From Coccinella septempunctata (taxonomy: Eukaryota > Arthropoda > Insecta > Coleoptera > Coccinellidae), in assembly GCF_907165205.1 (NCBI RefSeq), contig NC_058189.1, positions 22,070,001 through 22,134,000 on the forward strand: a stretch of 64,000 nucleotides of DNA. Direction: 5' to 3'. The translations under genes were made by a program, and so were the position numbers. Positions 1-11,927 of the stretch are shown piece after piece; within the stretch, counting starts at the first letter, position 1; each line of letters begins with the position of its first letter. The notes beneath the pieces are model-generated. The model was given only the letters and a program-made list of their open reading frames with translations. It ran no database searches and had not been told where the DNA came from.

Positions 1-3
1 GAG

Positions 4-3000
4 ATGCTACTGTCCAAAATAAGAGTAATACAACCAATAAAAGACACAAATTTGGAAAAATTGATACACTTCTCGACCGAAGTCACTAATATCGTAACAA
101 TAATGAAATCTCTACATTCTATTGGTCATTTACAGAATCCACAATTACAAAGAGATTTAGTGAGTAAACTGCCAGACGAGTTGAAAATCAAATGGGGTGA
201 AGTAATAATTCAAAAGAAAAGACAAAATTGTGAAACCAATCTTGAAGATTTTGCTAATTGGTTGGCTACTTTTTCAGAGGCAGCTTGTCAAGTAAGTGTT
301 ACTAGCTTTTCTGCACATTGGGATAGATCTAAATTTCCCTGGGACAAAACGAGATCGTCTTTCTACAATGGAAGAAGTACAGAAAGAGTGTTCACTCTTC
401 ATGATGGAAGAGTTCTTAAATGCAATTATTGTGAAGAGCCCGCCCATGATGACAATTGTCCAAAAATGGAAATGGATGATATGGAAAGTAGATGGAAGGT
501 TGTAAGATCGAAAAAATTATGTTTTTCTTGCCTCAAGAGAAATCATCAAAAACTCAGGTGTAGAAACAAAAAAATTTGTGGAAAGAATGGATGCAAACTG
601 TCTCATCATTCACTTCTTCATAATGAAATCAAGAAATCAAGTGAAAACCCGATAGTATCAGAACCCGTATCTACGAATATTGTTGGTATGGTGAGAAGTG
701 AAACTACAGTTTTATTGCGGTTCGTTCCACTCAAAATCCATGGTCGAAACGGAACTCTCAAAATTTATGCTTTGTGTGATGAAGGCTCAACAGTTACACT
801 CTTACATGACAAGATAGCCGATCAAATTGGAATACTGGGTGAAAAACAGCCATTATGTTTACAATGGACCAATGATGACGTGATAAAGGAAGAAAATTCT
901 TCTCGACTAGACATAAACATATCAAGAATCGACAATGATGACAGCTTTCTACTAAGAGGGGTTCGCACAGTTTCGAATTTATCGCTTCCTGAACAATCTT
1001 TCAATTTACATGACCATCAATATTTGGAAGGTATTCCTATTGAGAGTTATACGAAAGTGAAACCTGTTATGATCATTGGTCAGGACAACATCGATTTGAT
1101 TATACCCAGGCGTATCCAATCTACACCAACAAACTCAATTGTTGCTTCTAAATCTAAATTAGGTTGGTCTGTACATGGACCAATCCAATCAGACATACAA
1201 AATAGATCGGGATATCACATTTTTCATATATGTGACGAAAGAGAACCAGAACAAGATTTGAAGGATATCATGGAAAAATTCTACACTACAGAATCTTTTG
1301 GAACAATTCCTGTTTCTAAATTGGAAGTAAATGAGGAAGATACCAGAGCCAACGAAATAATGAATAGAACAATAAAACAAGTTGGCGAGAGATATGAAAT
1401 AGGATTGCTATGGAAGAATGATGAATGCAAAATGCCAAATAGTTATGCTAGAGCCATGCAAAGATTAAATTGTACTGAAAGGAAATGTTTGAAAGATAAA
1501 TATTTAGCTGATGAATATTGTGCCAAATTTGAAGATCACGTGAGAAAAAACTATCTACGAAAGCTATCAGTAGAAGAGATTAAAAATTGTGGTCCCTGCA
1601 CATGGTACCTGCCGCACTTTGCAGTGATAAATCCAAATAAGAAAAAGGTAAGAGTGGTCTTCGATGCAGCAGCAAAATCCAATGGTATCAGTCTGAATGA
1701 CATGCTGCTGACTGGACCTCATCAAATGAATTCTCTTGGAGCTATCTTGCTGAAATTTCGTCAGAAAAAGATCGCCTTTTGTGGTGACGTGAGGGAAATG
1801 TTCCACAGAGTACTGATACGTGAAGAAGACAGGGACTCACAACGCATTTTATGGAGAAATTTAGAAAATTACAGAGAACCAGATGTTTACCACGTAAACG
1901 TTATGACATTTGGAGCAAAATGTTCGCCAGCCTGTGCACAGTTTGTTAAGAATTATAATGCGAAAAATTATTCCGAAGGAGAAATTCAAAAGGCTATTCT
2001 TGAAAAATTTTATGTGGATGACTACTTAGATTCAGCTGATGATGAAAAGGAAGCCCTAGCCCTAATAGATGGAGTTAAAAACACCATGCAGATTGCTGGC
2101 TTTGAAGTAGTTAGCTGGATATCAAATTCCGTTTCTCTGATGAGTTTAGTAACCGAAAGAACCCAGAATGTTCGGCAAGATTCTGAAGAAAAATCAGAAC
2201 ATCGAGTTTTAGGAATTTTGTGGAATTTTAGAACTGATGAATTCACATTCAAAATTGATTTCAGTAAATATGAAAACTTACGGCCAACCAAGAGGAATGT
2301 TTTAAAGTCGATTATGACATTATTTGATCCCATGGGATTCATATCGCATTTTATTGTTAAAGGAAAGATTTTAATGCAACAAATATGGAAAGCTAAAATT
2401 GAATGGGATCAGGAATTACCAGAAAATTTCAAAATCACTTGGAGAAAAATGTTAGAAAATTTCAAATTGATAAATAATTTTAAATTCCCAAGATGTTACA
2501 GTGTAAACATACCAAATGCTGAAAACATAGAGCTACACACATTCTCAGATAGCAGTAAAGAAGCCTTTGCAGCGATCTCCTATCTCAGAGTAGAGTCAGG
2601 AGACAAAATAGATACAATGATAGTAATTTCTAGGACTAGGGTTGCCCCAATGAAAGAATTATCTATACCACGGCTTGAACTACAAGGTGCAATCCTAGGA
2701 AGCAGAATAGCTGCAAGTGTAACTAGATCTTTAGAAATACCAATCAATCGAGTTTATTTTTGGACAGATTCAATGTGTGTACTTGGATGGATAAGAGATA
2801 AATCGAACAAATACAAACAGTTTGTTTCCAATCGAGTTGCAGAAATTAGAGCTTCGAGTGATGTGGATCAGTGGAGATGGGTTCCTACAAGTGAAAATCC
2901 TGCAGACTTAGCTACACGACAGGCACCTACCAAACCAGACATGGAGTTCTGGATGTATGGGCCACAGTTTTTGAGAAAATCCAAACAATATTGGCCGCAA

Positions 3001-3459
3001 GAAGATACTAAATTAGTGGAAAAACATCAAAGTACAGCCGAGGAAAAATTTGAAAGATGTTTAGTGATACAAGAATTCGAATTCCATGGTCTTCTCCCAG
3101 AAATAAAGCGGTTCTCTAAATATACGAGGCTATTATTCGCTACTGCACGATTTTTGAGGTGTACACATATTTTCAAAGATTTGTTACGTAAAACTCAATT
3201 AAAAGACCCATCTACTATTTCCCAAGACGTGAAAAGGGTTACTGACAAGGATTTAAAAGATGCTGAACAATTATTGCTGCAAAAGTCACAAAGGGATTGC
3301 TTCTATAAAGCATTAATGGACATTAAAAGAGGAAAAAAACTAGATCGACAAAATGCCTTATATCCTTTATGTCCAAAGTTGAGAAACAGCTTACAGTTCA
3401 GTAGACCAAGAACTAGTAGACCAAGAACTGAACAGTTTCCAAATCGTTCTGCGGAATAA
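4..3459 (+). CDS. BEL/Pao retrotransposon Gag-Pol polyprotein, both ends incomplete
   Basis: The frame is open from the window edge for 1151 codons. In order it shows the end of a Gag domain, two zinc knuckles (near residues 140 and 173, CNYC...DDNC and CFSC...HQKLRC), an A17-type protease (DEGST near 259), a reverse transcriptase with YVDDYL at residues 670-675, and an RNase H (SDSS near 850, WTDSMCV near 920, SENPADLATR). BEL/Pao polyproteins normally continue into an integrase and a DUF5641 domain; here similarity stops near residue 1125 and about 25 unrelated residues lead to a stop, so the copy is 3' truncated. No LTR is seen. The true start probably lies left of the window. Being open throughout, the surviving part looks fairly young. 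The RT and RNase H signatures make the family call secure. Confidence 0.93.
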   Translation: MLLSKIRVIQPIKDTNLEKLIHFSTEVTNIVTIMKSLHSIGHLQNPQLQRDLVSKLPDELKIKWGEVIIQKKRQNCETNLEDFANWLATFSEAACQVSVTSFSAHWDRSKFPWDKTRSSFYNGRSTERVFTLHDGRVLKCNYCEEPAHDDNCPKMEMDDMESRWKVVRSKKLCFSCLKRNHQKLRCRNKKICGKNGCKLSHHSLLHNEIKKSSENPIVSEPVSTNIVGMVRSETTVLLRFVPLKIHGRNGTLKIYALCDEGSTVTLLHDKIADQIGILGEKQPLCLQWTNDDVIKEENSSRLDINISRIDNDDSFLLRGVRTVSNLSLPEQSFNLHDHQYLEGIPIESYTKVKPVMIIGQDNIDLIIPRRIQSTPTNSIVASKSKLGWSVHGPIQSDIQNRSGYHIFHICDEREPEQDLKDIMEKFYTTESFGTIPVSKLEVNEEDTRANEIMNRTIKQVGERYEIGLLWKNDECKMPNSYARAMQRLNCTERKCLKDKYLADEYCAKFEDHVRKNYLRKLSVEEIKNCGPCTWYLPHFAVINPNKKKVRVVFDAAAKSNGISLNDMLLTGPHQMNSLGAILLKFRQKKIAFCGDVREMFHRVLIREEDRDSQRILWRNLENYREPDVYHVNVMTFGAKCSPACAQFVKNYNAKNYSEGEIQKAILEKFYVDDYLDSADDEKEALALIDGVKNTMQIAGFEVVSWISNSVSLMSLVTERTQNVRQDSEEKSEHRVLGILWNFRTDEFTFKIDFSKYENLRPTKRNVLKSIMTLFDPMGFISHFIVKGKILMQQIWKAKIEWDQELPENFKITWRKMLENFKLINNFKFPRCYSVNIPNAENIELHTFSDSSKEAFAAISYLRVESGDKIDTMIVISRTRVAPMKELSIPRLELQGAILGSRIAASVTRSLEIPINRVYFWTDSMCVLGWIRDKSNKYKQFVSNRVAEIRASSDVDQWRWVPTSENPADLATRQAPTKPDMEFWMYGPQFLRKSKQYWPQEDTKLVEKHQSTAEEKFERCLVIQEFEFHGLLPEIKRFSKYTRLLFATARFLRCTHIFKDLLRKTQLKDPSTISQDVKRVTDKDLKDAEQLLLQKSQRDCFYKALMDIKRGKKLDRQNALYPLCPKLRNSLQFSRPRTSRPRTEQFPNRSAE

Positions 3460-3480
3460 AAAAAAGATGATTTTTCAACA

Positions 3481-4293
3481 AAAAAAAAATAAAGCTAATG
3501 ATATTATGCCTTGTAAGTTCAATAGAAAAACTACCAAACTGGAAACGACAAATCCGAAGAATTGTCGTTCCAATAATACGAGCTAGTCATGAACGGGCGC
3601 AGGATATCCCAAAGAAGTCGAAATAAACGCAACTGTAGTGCGGTTTCGAGATCATTGTCCCTCGTCATTACAGAGTAGCGCTAACTATTCCAATAGATAG
3701 AAATGAAAATTTCAATCACGTGCGCTTCCAACTGAAAAAAAATCGCGGGTTCATTTCACAACTTCTTTTTCGTACCCAGTATATTTTAGTGAAAACATTT
3801 TGAACCCACAATGTTTTGTACATAAAAAACATTTTTTTTTCGATAGGATGCACATATCGAATTTCATGATTTTTGCTGTGGTAGTAAATGAATGCATTCC
3901 ATCTTAAGGGTAATATCTTAAAAGAGCTACAGCTTATATTTCCCATAAAAAAATTTGAACTAAATATTTTCAATCGTAGAATACGGAAGAGAATTACTTA
4001 CTGACCATTATTTCTAGGACACCCTGCATAGATATATAGTATATAGAAATGAAAATATATATAAAATATATAATTATGAGCGAGCAACTTGCATTGTTCA
4101 TTTCAATATTCTATGTATCTACGTACGCGGTTCACCTTGCATTATGCTGAGAGTGCAGTGCGTTCTGCGTCTTCTATTTGAAAAATGGCAGAGTATTTAA
4201 AAAAACAATAACTGTTAGACTAAAGCAAGTTCCTACTACCTATCTAGAAAAGATTTTATGAGAAATACCCACATAATTAATCTTCAAACTTAC
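3481..4293. other. AT-rich DNA with no recognisable gene
   Basis: Between the truncated BEL/Pao copy and the SAM-gene exon I see only short spurious frames, an A-rich tract at 3479-3492 and a small hairpin near 3545-3572 (GACAAATC...GATTTGTC-like halves, imperfect). Further exons of the minus-strand SAM gene could lie here or beyond the window edge; none could be assigned. Confidence 0.5.
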
Positions 4294-5920
4294 ATAAATA
4301 ATAATTTCGTTTCGCCTTTCGCGAAACTCTTTATATTTCGCTTTGAATACAAGGTATGGCCCTTTTTTAGTGAATATCTCCTTAATTGTGTCCTCGTCGA
4401 GGAGATTGAAACTCACATCATTAATTTCTTGATCTGAAAAATCATATATCAGAAATATGTAATTTTTGCATATATAGATAGGTACATATATAAAATTTGG
4501 ACTAAGCTGCTCCTATCACACGTTTATTGATCATTAAAAAATATATTTCTCAATATTAGTTGGATCGTAACTTATATCTACCTTATGCACATGCAATACA
4601 ATATATAATAGGAATAAAAATGAAAGGGATCTTCCTAATGAAAAAAGCTTGAAAATTTAAAACACTATGAAACTGATAGCTTGAGAGACTAATCCGGGGT
4701 TTTGGTGCGGAAGACCACTTGAGTGAATCATCTTTTTTTGCGTGAATACCTTGTCGAGTGCATTATGTATATATGGTAGGGCTAAAGATAGGTGTCAACA
4801 TAAACTTAAGATTAGCCGGATAAACTTAGGTTTATCTTCGGCTATTTGCTAATGTTAGTTTTTTCTATCTTTAGCAGGCTAAACTTAAGTGTAACCACAT
4901 CCCATCGGCTAAAAATGTAGAAGCTAATAGAAATGGAGGAAAGTGTGGCAAGGCTTGAGGGGCGCGAATTTTCGGTAATTGAAAAAAAGTGAAGAAATAG
5001 TAATATAATCAAAATATGAATGCAACGTATTCTTGTATGAATTTCACATATTTTTAATTACGGAAAAGCATTCTGTTAAGAAGTTGAGAAATTGAGAATG
5101 AACATATATTTGTTTCTAATGTGTCTCTTTTTTTTATTGTTCTTTTTTGCAAAAGTATTGGTTGGAAAGAAAATGAAACATTAGAAATCTTTTTCATTAT
5201 GTAGAAAATTTTTCCATAAACCCAAGTATTGAATGGTGAGGAAAATATACTTTTGTCCACAGAAAAAAATTTTGTATGTATAATAATTTATATTTCATTT
5301 TCTTGTGAGGTCATATTCTGGTGTTCCACAAGATAATTTACTATTCACGTTCCTATTGTCCTGTGGAAAACTGTATATCTAACTTCTGTATGTGAATTGA
5401 TTTAAAAAAACTTAGGCTCGATTTGAAGAGCATTAATCTCCTAAACAGATGAAAATAACTCATTGAAAGTTAAATTGAAAAGCCATGGGCGTTATGTAAA
5501 AAAACCTCAATACAATAGGATTCGATGCTATTTTGCATATTTCAATTCTAAAAATTGAAACAAAAACGTGGCCTCGTGCTTTCGTCTTCTCTTATCCGAT
5601 CATTCAAAAGACATCACCCCTCCGCGTGTCCATTGAATACATTTTTAGCCGTTTCGTTTTGGGTAATGCGCACATTAGCTGGCTAAAGATGAAATCCCCT
5701 GACGCAGATGAATATTTTATCGAACATTAGCTGGTCCTCGAATATAAACTTAAGTTTAGCCGGCTAATCTTAAGTTTATGCTCACACCTATATTTAGCCG
5801 TAACATATACACAATAATCCACAATAAATTATATTCAAAAACTAAAAGTTTTGACTTACCTTTGAATTTTTCCACATACTCTTCGAATCCCCATCGTTTG
5901 AGGATTTCTTCGTAATCCAT
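4294..5920 (-). CDS. SAM-domain protein gene, first two coding exons
   Basis: Exon 1 runs 5920-5860 from an ATG (MDYEEILKRWGFEEYVEKFK) to a consensus donor, GTAAGT. Exon 2 runs 4433-4294 with a TTTTTCAG acceptor and another GTAAGT donor. Joined they give 67 codons in one frame with phase-consistent junctions. The product matches the sterile-alpha-motif pattern: W-G-x-x-E-Y, a central LLDEDTIKEIF and a G-P-x-x-F-K ending (KKGPYLVFKAKYKEF). SAM domains mediate protein-protein or RNA binding. The second donor means at least one more exon to the left, which I could not place. In insects such short SAM exons often head genes of otherwise varied content, so the full product is unknown. The intron carries a transposable element. 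Confidence 0.75.
4779..5799. mobile_element. ~1.02 kb non-coding inverted-repeat DNA element in the SAM-gene intron
   Basis: The left end reads GGCTAAAGATAGGTGT and the reverse complement of the right end reads GGCTAAATATAGGTGT. Both continue with the same ATAAACTTAAGATTAGCCGG-type sequence for about 55 bp. GTA flanks both sides (4776-4778 and 5800-5802), allowing one extra G on the left, so a 3-bp duplication is likely. No transposase is visible inside. A 3-bp duplication would fit PIF/Harbinger, but that is inference. The terminal arms are themselves partly palindromic (TTAAGTTTAGCCGGCTAA-like units). Confidence 0.7.
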
Positions 5921-6002
5921 TTTAGCACATAAACAAGCACAAAATATTCTGTGTGTGTAAAAGGTGAGAGAATTTATTATAAATCAGATCATAACTATTG
6001 AA

Positions 6003-6111
6003 GTTATATCATATATCGCGGCATACTTAGACTTGGTTACTATATTCGTTAAATTTTGAATCCCTACTTTGTAGCCAAATCAAAGTATGCCGAGATATAA
6101 TGTGATATAAC
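6003..6111. repeat. Short hairpin, probably a MITE, upstream of the SAM gene
   Basis: Arms of about 38-41 bp at 6003-6040 and 6071-6111 are imperfect reverse complements: GTTATATCATATATCGCGGC pairs with the complement of GCCGAGATATAATGTGATAT. The loop is about 30 bp. It lies 83-190 bp upstream of the SAM-gene ATG on the minus strand, so it may fall in the promoter or 5' UTR. Confidence 0.65.
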
Positions 6112-6681
6112 CTACCCACACGACCCGGCGGCGGCGCACTACTTTTCGAGATCTACGATAATTCGTTTAACCCGCAGACGCATTGGCTTCTGACCGCTGA
6201 ATGATGCACAACTGCACGCAGGTGTACCGATCTTCAAAGGGAATAACTGCTTCGGGTTCGTATCGGCTCGAGTCGGTTATCATCCGAATATTTTTTACAC
6301 TTATAACAAGAAACACATGTGTCTACCCCAAGTCAAGGTTTCAATGTAGCAAATAACTTGGTTATTTAGTGCTGATAAAAATACGTAACTGAAAAAGTTG
6401 CTTGCTATAAGTTGAGCGATTATTTGGCATCTATACGGAGAGTATTTACTAGCAACAAATAGAATTTAAATATCAGTGCTATTTGGATTCAATAAATTTT
6501 TATGTTGAACTGAGAAAAAAAGTTAATGCTAACAATTAAAAATTCTTAGATGAACGTGTTTGTTAACGATAGCTATATGATTATCTGCAGCACATAAATG
6601 TTCGCTTATCGCATATGAAAATTTATTTAGCTTGAGTAAAAAGCAGTCAAGTAAAAAAAGTTACTTGTAACTTTTTTCTCA
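6112..6681. other. Non-coding stretch left of the copia element
   Basis: This starts with a GC-rich patch (about 6120-6300), on the side of the SAM gene expected to hold its promoter, and then turns AT-rich. No coding frame or repeat signature was recognised. A promoter role for the GC-rich patch is inference from position only. Confidence 0.35.
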
Positions 6682-6950
6682 GTGAACATGTATATTCATC
6701 AAAGTATATCTCCAGGGACCGAAGACCCTTCCAATATAACTCGAACAAATATACAAAAAATTTTGAGTATTATCAGATTATGTTTCCAGGAACGAAGAAC
6801 CTTTCCACAATATACAGATAAAACACTCAACAGACATATTACCAAAGTACCTAAGGGATCGAAGATCCTTTCAAGATACTAAGATAAACAACAGAATTCA
6901 TTATCAGAGTATGTTTGAGATCGAAGATCATTTATAACACTACTCAGATG
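6682..6950. repeat. Degenerate direct repeat, four units
   Basis: Four units share a core like gggAcCGAAGAccCtTt: near 6716 (GGGACCGAAGACCCTTCC), 6787 (GGAACGAAGAACCTTTCC), 6856 (GGGATCGAAGATCCTTTC) and 6918 (GAGATCGAAGATCATT). Spacing shrinks from about 71 to 62 bp. The cores vary in step on both sides of CGAAGA (ggACc/gaCCc, gATC/gATC), suggesting a small conserved stem. The array lies just beyond the copia 3' end and could be part of it or independent. Confidence 0.55.
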
Positions 6951-7126
6951 AGGTATACATAATGACTGAAAAGAAAAGAATTAATATTACTTATGAAATG
7001 TTTGATCAAACAGAGCATGTTTTGAGTTTGTCGTTGACTTTTCTCATTTTCTTCCTATAATATTGAATCATTATGACTCATTACTTGGTTATCATCTTAT
7101 GCTTGGATTGGATATTTTCATGCAAA

Positions 7127-10100
7127 TCAAACCTCATAGAATACAAGGTGATCACGAAACTTAGTGAGCTTTGCTGCATTCAATGGTTTTGTTAGAATGT
7201 CAGCAATCTGATCATTGGTATTGATCTTCACAATATTAATTTTCTTATCTCTTACGTGTTGACGAATCAATAAATATTTACGTTCCACATACTTCAAGCG
7301 GCTTTTACTTGTGCTAGCCAGACAGTTACGTCTTGCTGCTTCATTGTCTTCATATATATTAACTGGAAATGCTCTGAGACCCACAGTCTCTTCTAATAAT
7401 TGTGCTAAAAATAGAATTTCATTAGTAGCATGAGTAAGTGCAATAAATTCCGCTTCTGCTGAACTTTGTGCTATTGTTGATTGAAGTTTTGAGCACCATA
7501 CAACAGGATTACCAAATGCAAAAATCACAAAGCCTGTGGTCGACTTTTGACCACACTTATCACCTGAAAAATCTGCATCACAATAACATGACAAAATTGG
7601 AGATCCTACTGTGAATTTTAGACCTAACTGACTTGTACCTTTCAAATACCTGAAAACTCTTTTAACTTATGTCCAATGATACTGCTGTGGATTAGCTTGG
7701 AATCTAGCCAAATAACCTACGGCAAAGGATATATCAGGTCTTGTGAACATACTTAAATACAGCAGGGAACCTATAGCTTTCTTATACGGAAAATCTGCTT
7801 CATTCGTTACTTCCGGAACTTTATGATTTCCTTGAGGAACTAAAGGAGTGTGAACTGAATTTGAGTTTTCCATTCGAAATTCTTTCAACATTTCATTAAC
7901 AAACTGTGTTTGATGAAGAAACAACTGATTTTCTGATCTAGTGATTTCCAAACCAAGAAATTTTGTAGGAAAGCCAAATTGTTTTACCTTAAAACGTGAC
8001 TTCAACATATTCACATTTTCCTGAATAAGGTTTCTACAACTACCTGTAATTAATAGATCATCGACATATACTAAAATCAAAATGATATTACTATCTTCCT
8101 TTTTCTTATATAAACATGGTTCTCGTAAATTTGATTCAAAACCAGAATCCTTCAGAAAATTATCAAGTGTCATAAACCAACATTTCGGTGCTATAGATAA
8201 TCCATAAAGAGCTTTTCGTAACTTCAATATTACCTTTGATTTATCAAGATGGATTCCTTCAGGAACACTTACATATTTTGGTCGATCAATTTCACCATGA
8301 AGAAATGCTGTTTTGACATCCAACTGTTCAACATGCCAATTCCTAGAAACTGACAAAGCAAATAATAATTTAACAACTGATAGAGCTGGTGTAGGAGATG
8401 CAGTTTCCTCAGGAGTATACTTTTCAGTATCTTTGCATCCTACAACAACTAAACGAGCCTTACACACACCATTGTCCTTAACTGTAAATACCCATTTCAA
8501 CGGAATACTTTTCATACCTTGTTTTCTTTCCACAATTTCCCAAACTTCATATTGGTTTATAGCTTCAAGTTCGGACTGAATGGCAGTAATCCATTTACTA
8601 CTTTCTGAACATGTCATTGCTTCCAGATATGTTTGAGGTGTTTTACTTGTCTGATAGATTTTTGTATCATATACAAAACCAAATGGATTCAAAATTGTGG
8701 CATTAACTGAAATTTGCGGCATATCAAGTCCACTGGTTTCATTGCCATCAAAATCATCTAGCTGGGATATTTCTTCATATTCTATCTCATTATTTATCTG
8801 AGAGCTAACTGAAACATTTTCTAACATATTTGTAGCACTTGTTTTATCAACAGAATTGTTGGAGCTACTCTGTACTGGACTTGTAGTTCTTACAGAATCA
8901 GAGTTTTGTTCAACTGATTTCATTTCAACAGGATTGTTTGCAACTGATACAACAGAATTGCCAGTAGGTGGCACAACAGATATGTCCGTAATGGACGCAA
9001 CAGAATTGCCTACAGAGGGCGTAACAGAAACGTTCTCACTGGACTCAACAGATTCAGACGAAACTGTTAATTCATCACTTGGAACTGATAACTTTGATTC
9101 ATATGACTTGTAGGTCAACTCTTCATTTATTAGAACATTACAAGATGTAATAGTCTTACAGGTTTTAGGATCATACAACAAATAGCCAGTATCGGTATAT
9201 CCTATTAAATACATTGTGCTAGATCTTGCATTCAACTTTTTACCTTTAGGAACATTTTCATTTCTAACTTCTGTCTGTGAACCGAAAATTCTTATTTTTT
9301 GTAGATCGGCTTGTTTTCCATAGAGTTTTTCATATGGAGTCAAAAAGTCTAATGATGAATGAGGCGTACGATTGTATAGATAGCAAGCAGTCGAAAATGC
9401 AAAACCCCAGAAAGTATTTGGAAAGCCTGATTCAAAAAACAAGGCTCTAGCCCTTTCTTGGAGTGTTCTATTGAACCTTTCAGCAGTTCCATTATGCTCA
9501 TGTTGATAAGGTTCTGCTAACTGAATTTGAATACCAAACTGATCGAGAACTTGTTGACAAGATTCGCTGATGAACTCTGTTCCATTATCACAACGTAATT
9601 TTCTGAATTGACCAGGACTAGGAAATAATGACTGAAGATAGTTCAAAGCAGACTTCAAAAACTTGAAAGTTTCAGACTTTTGTTTCATCAGGAAAATTTG
9701 TGCATATCTTGAATAATCATCTAGAACAATTAAAATATACTTTTTCTTAGTGTAATGTGTTGGCGGATTGACAGTTAATAGATCTGAATGAAGAATTTCA
9801 CAAGCTCTAGTGGCTCGATCTCTTTCTTTTGCACATGTTTTTCTGGTCATTTTTGCTTTAGAACAAATTGTACAATTACCAGTACTGAGATTATACGTGA
9901 GTTCTTTAACTCCTTGAACAACATTAGGTAATTTTCCTAAGTAAGAAGATGATATATGACCCATTCTACGATGCCACATACTACCTTCCTGAGCCAACAT
10001 TTTTAACTGATTACGAGTAAATCTTTTACGTAATTTTCGTGTTTCTCTTCTACTATTATTGACTTTCTTATTGGGTTTGATAACTGAGAGTTTCATTTTA

Positions 10101-11008
10101 AAACTAGAATTATCTTTCGAACTTAACTGTTTATTTATACTTTCTACTTTATTTACATTAATTTTGTTGATACTACTTGTATCACCAGGATTGACTCTTG
10201 CTGAGATTCGATAAACGCCATCCGATACAAAGAGCAGGGAGATCTTTCTTCTTAATTTTCTAGATAAAATAAATCCATTATTAGCATTTAGCACAAGACT
10301 TGTCCCAAACTGAATATTAAATGCACGGACACTGAGAATATTATCCCTTACTTCGGGGACATACTGAACATTAGCTAGATGTACAATGTGCGAACTTTTT
10401 CCAAACTGTGGAAGAGTTCCCTGACCCATTGACATAGTGCTTTCAGTTTCCGATGCCAAAACAACAGATATCGGCTCTTTATAAGCCTGATAGTTCAACA
10501 AAATATTCTGTACATTCACTACATGGTGAGATGCACCAGAATCAACTAGAAATGTTGCAAACATACTGAAATTATTCAAATCGAACAATGACTTACTAGA
10601 TTTTTGATCTTTCAGTTTCCTACAGTCCTTCTTTTCATGTCCCTTCTTATGGCAGTAAAAACAGAATCTCTCTGTGTTCACACATGTGTTTGACTTGTGG
10701 AACATCAAACCACATTTTCTGCAGCTTGCATCACGCTTTTCAGCTGGTGTCATTTTCTTTATTTTCTCCAACTGATCCAGTGTGTAAGGACTCTTTTCTG
10801 CCCTTTTCTCTTTAAAATAATGAGACCTCTTTGCTGGATATTTCTCTTTCTTGGAACCATCCCTGTTTGTTCGATCAGACCTATTCTCTAAACAAAAATC
10901 ACAACAATTATTATCATCTCTCTTACCACATTTGATGCAGAGTACTGAAACTGAATTAGGATTAGCAAAAGTACATTCCCCAATGGGATCGTCAATACAA
11001 AAGAGCAT
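7127..11008 (-). pseudogene. copia Pol: protease, integrase, reverse transcriptase, RNase H
   Basis: From the 5' side of the gene: zinc knuckle CFYCHKKGHEKKDC, protease FLVDSGASHHVV, integrase with the zinc-binding H-x-C-x-x-C region then D (HSDLL), D (RCDNGTEF) and E (NGTAERF), RT with YVDDLLITG, and RNase H with CDADFSGD and SSAEAEF. The reading is open from 11008 to 7670, then a single TAA at 7667-7669 interrupts a W-T-x-x-K-R motif in the connection to RNase H. The same frame resumes at once and runs to the final stop at 7127. One base change would explain the break, so inactivation looks recent. Copia proteins drive reverse transcription in virus-like particles and integration of the cDNA. 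Confidence 0.92.
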
Positions 11009-11916
11009 ACAGTATACACTTCATTGATCTCAGTATTGAGATTCTCACCTGTAATACCAAAACACTCGGAACAAATATCCAAACTATCATTTGATTCATT
11101 CTTATACATACTGTTTTCTGCTTCCTTGAAATATTGGCTATTCGCCACCTCCAGAAAGGCATTCTTTACGAACTCGTACGTCCTCGTTTCCTCTGGTAGT
11201 GTAGCCATTGTGGTGAAAAACGCCAAGAAACCATTAGCATCCTTGATTTTATGTAGAAAATATCCCACTATGATCTTCGGGTCCAACGGAAAGCCCAGTT
11301 CCTTGAATTCTTGAACTCCTTTTTCGAATTGTGATACGAAGTTCACCGGGTTCATCTTCGGGTAAAATGTGATTTTTCCAAAATTGTCCAAAACTTCCAC
11401 CATTTTTTGGACATCATTTTTGCCGAACATTTGAATCAGTTTTTTGAAGGCTTCAGCTGCCGATTCTTCGCTTTCTATTACAGCTCTGGGAGCGTGCTGC
11501 AGAGATGCTTCCAAGTATTGTAGGACTTGAGCGTTGTACATGTTTTTCTCATCTACGCTCATGCTACACTCTGGTCCACCCATATTGTGTAGTAGAAATT
11601 GCGATCTTCCTAGGGCCCTGATGTCACGTTCGACTCTTTGTTTCCATGAACGGAAATTGGAATGACCCCTCAGCTTGTCGCTGGTCTCAAATTGAGGTAT
11701 TATGAAGGTGGGTATATTGACCTTCTCCACAGATTGTTCTGATACTGTGCTTCCTGTTGACGTTGCCGGAGGATTCAAGTTGTTCATTTGCTCTGCCAAC
11801 ATCTTCACGAAATTGGTGTTCGTGAGCATTGCAAAGATATTTTCTGGTACTCCCATCGTTGACCTTTCGCTTGCATCGGATTGGTCCATTTCGATCATCT
11901 CTTCTTGATTGAACAT
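10888..11916 (-). CDS. copia Gag (UBN2/retrotran_gag-type capsid)
   Basis: The frame starts with an ATG at 11916, just after the leader repeats. It carries the copia capsid pattern (NFRSWKQRVERDIR, LQYLEASLQHAPR, AAEAFKKLIQMFGK, MNPVNFVSQFEKGVQEF, GYFLHKI). The last ~35 residues are out of the natural frame: similarity passes to the Pol frame, which begins at 11008 and overlaps it by about 120 bp. Most copia elements use one continuous ORF, so this is either a small indel or a frameshift device (-1 direction). I see no obvious slippery heptamer and favour an indel. Confidence 0.85.
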   Translation of the reverse strand: MFNQEEMIEMDQSDASERSTMGVPENIFAMLTNTNFVKMLAEQMNNLNPPATSTGSTVSEQSVEKVNIPTFIIPQFETSDKLRGHSNFRSWKQRVERDIRALGRSQFLLHNMGGPECSMSVDEKNMYNAQVLQYLEASLQHAPRAVIESEESAAEAFKKLIQMFGKNDVQKMVEVLDNFGKITFYPKMNPVNFVSQFEKGVQEFKELGFPLDPKIIVGYFLHKIKDANGFLAFFTTMATLPEETRTYEFVKNAFLEVANSQYFKEAENSMYKNESNDSLDICSECFGITGENLNTEINEVYTVCSFVLTIPLGNVLLLILIQFQYSASNVVREMIIIVVIFV

Positions 11917-11927
11917 GCTTGTTGTTG

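Noticed and set aside
10888..11008. Programmed -1 frameshift between copia Gag and Pol
   Set aside because: No clear slippery heptamer or following pseudoknot was seen in the overlap, and copia usually has one ORF. An indel is simpler, though other copies should decide.
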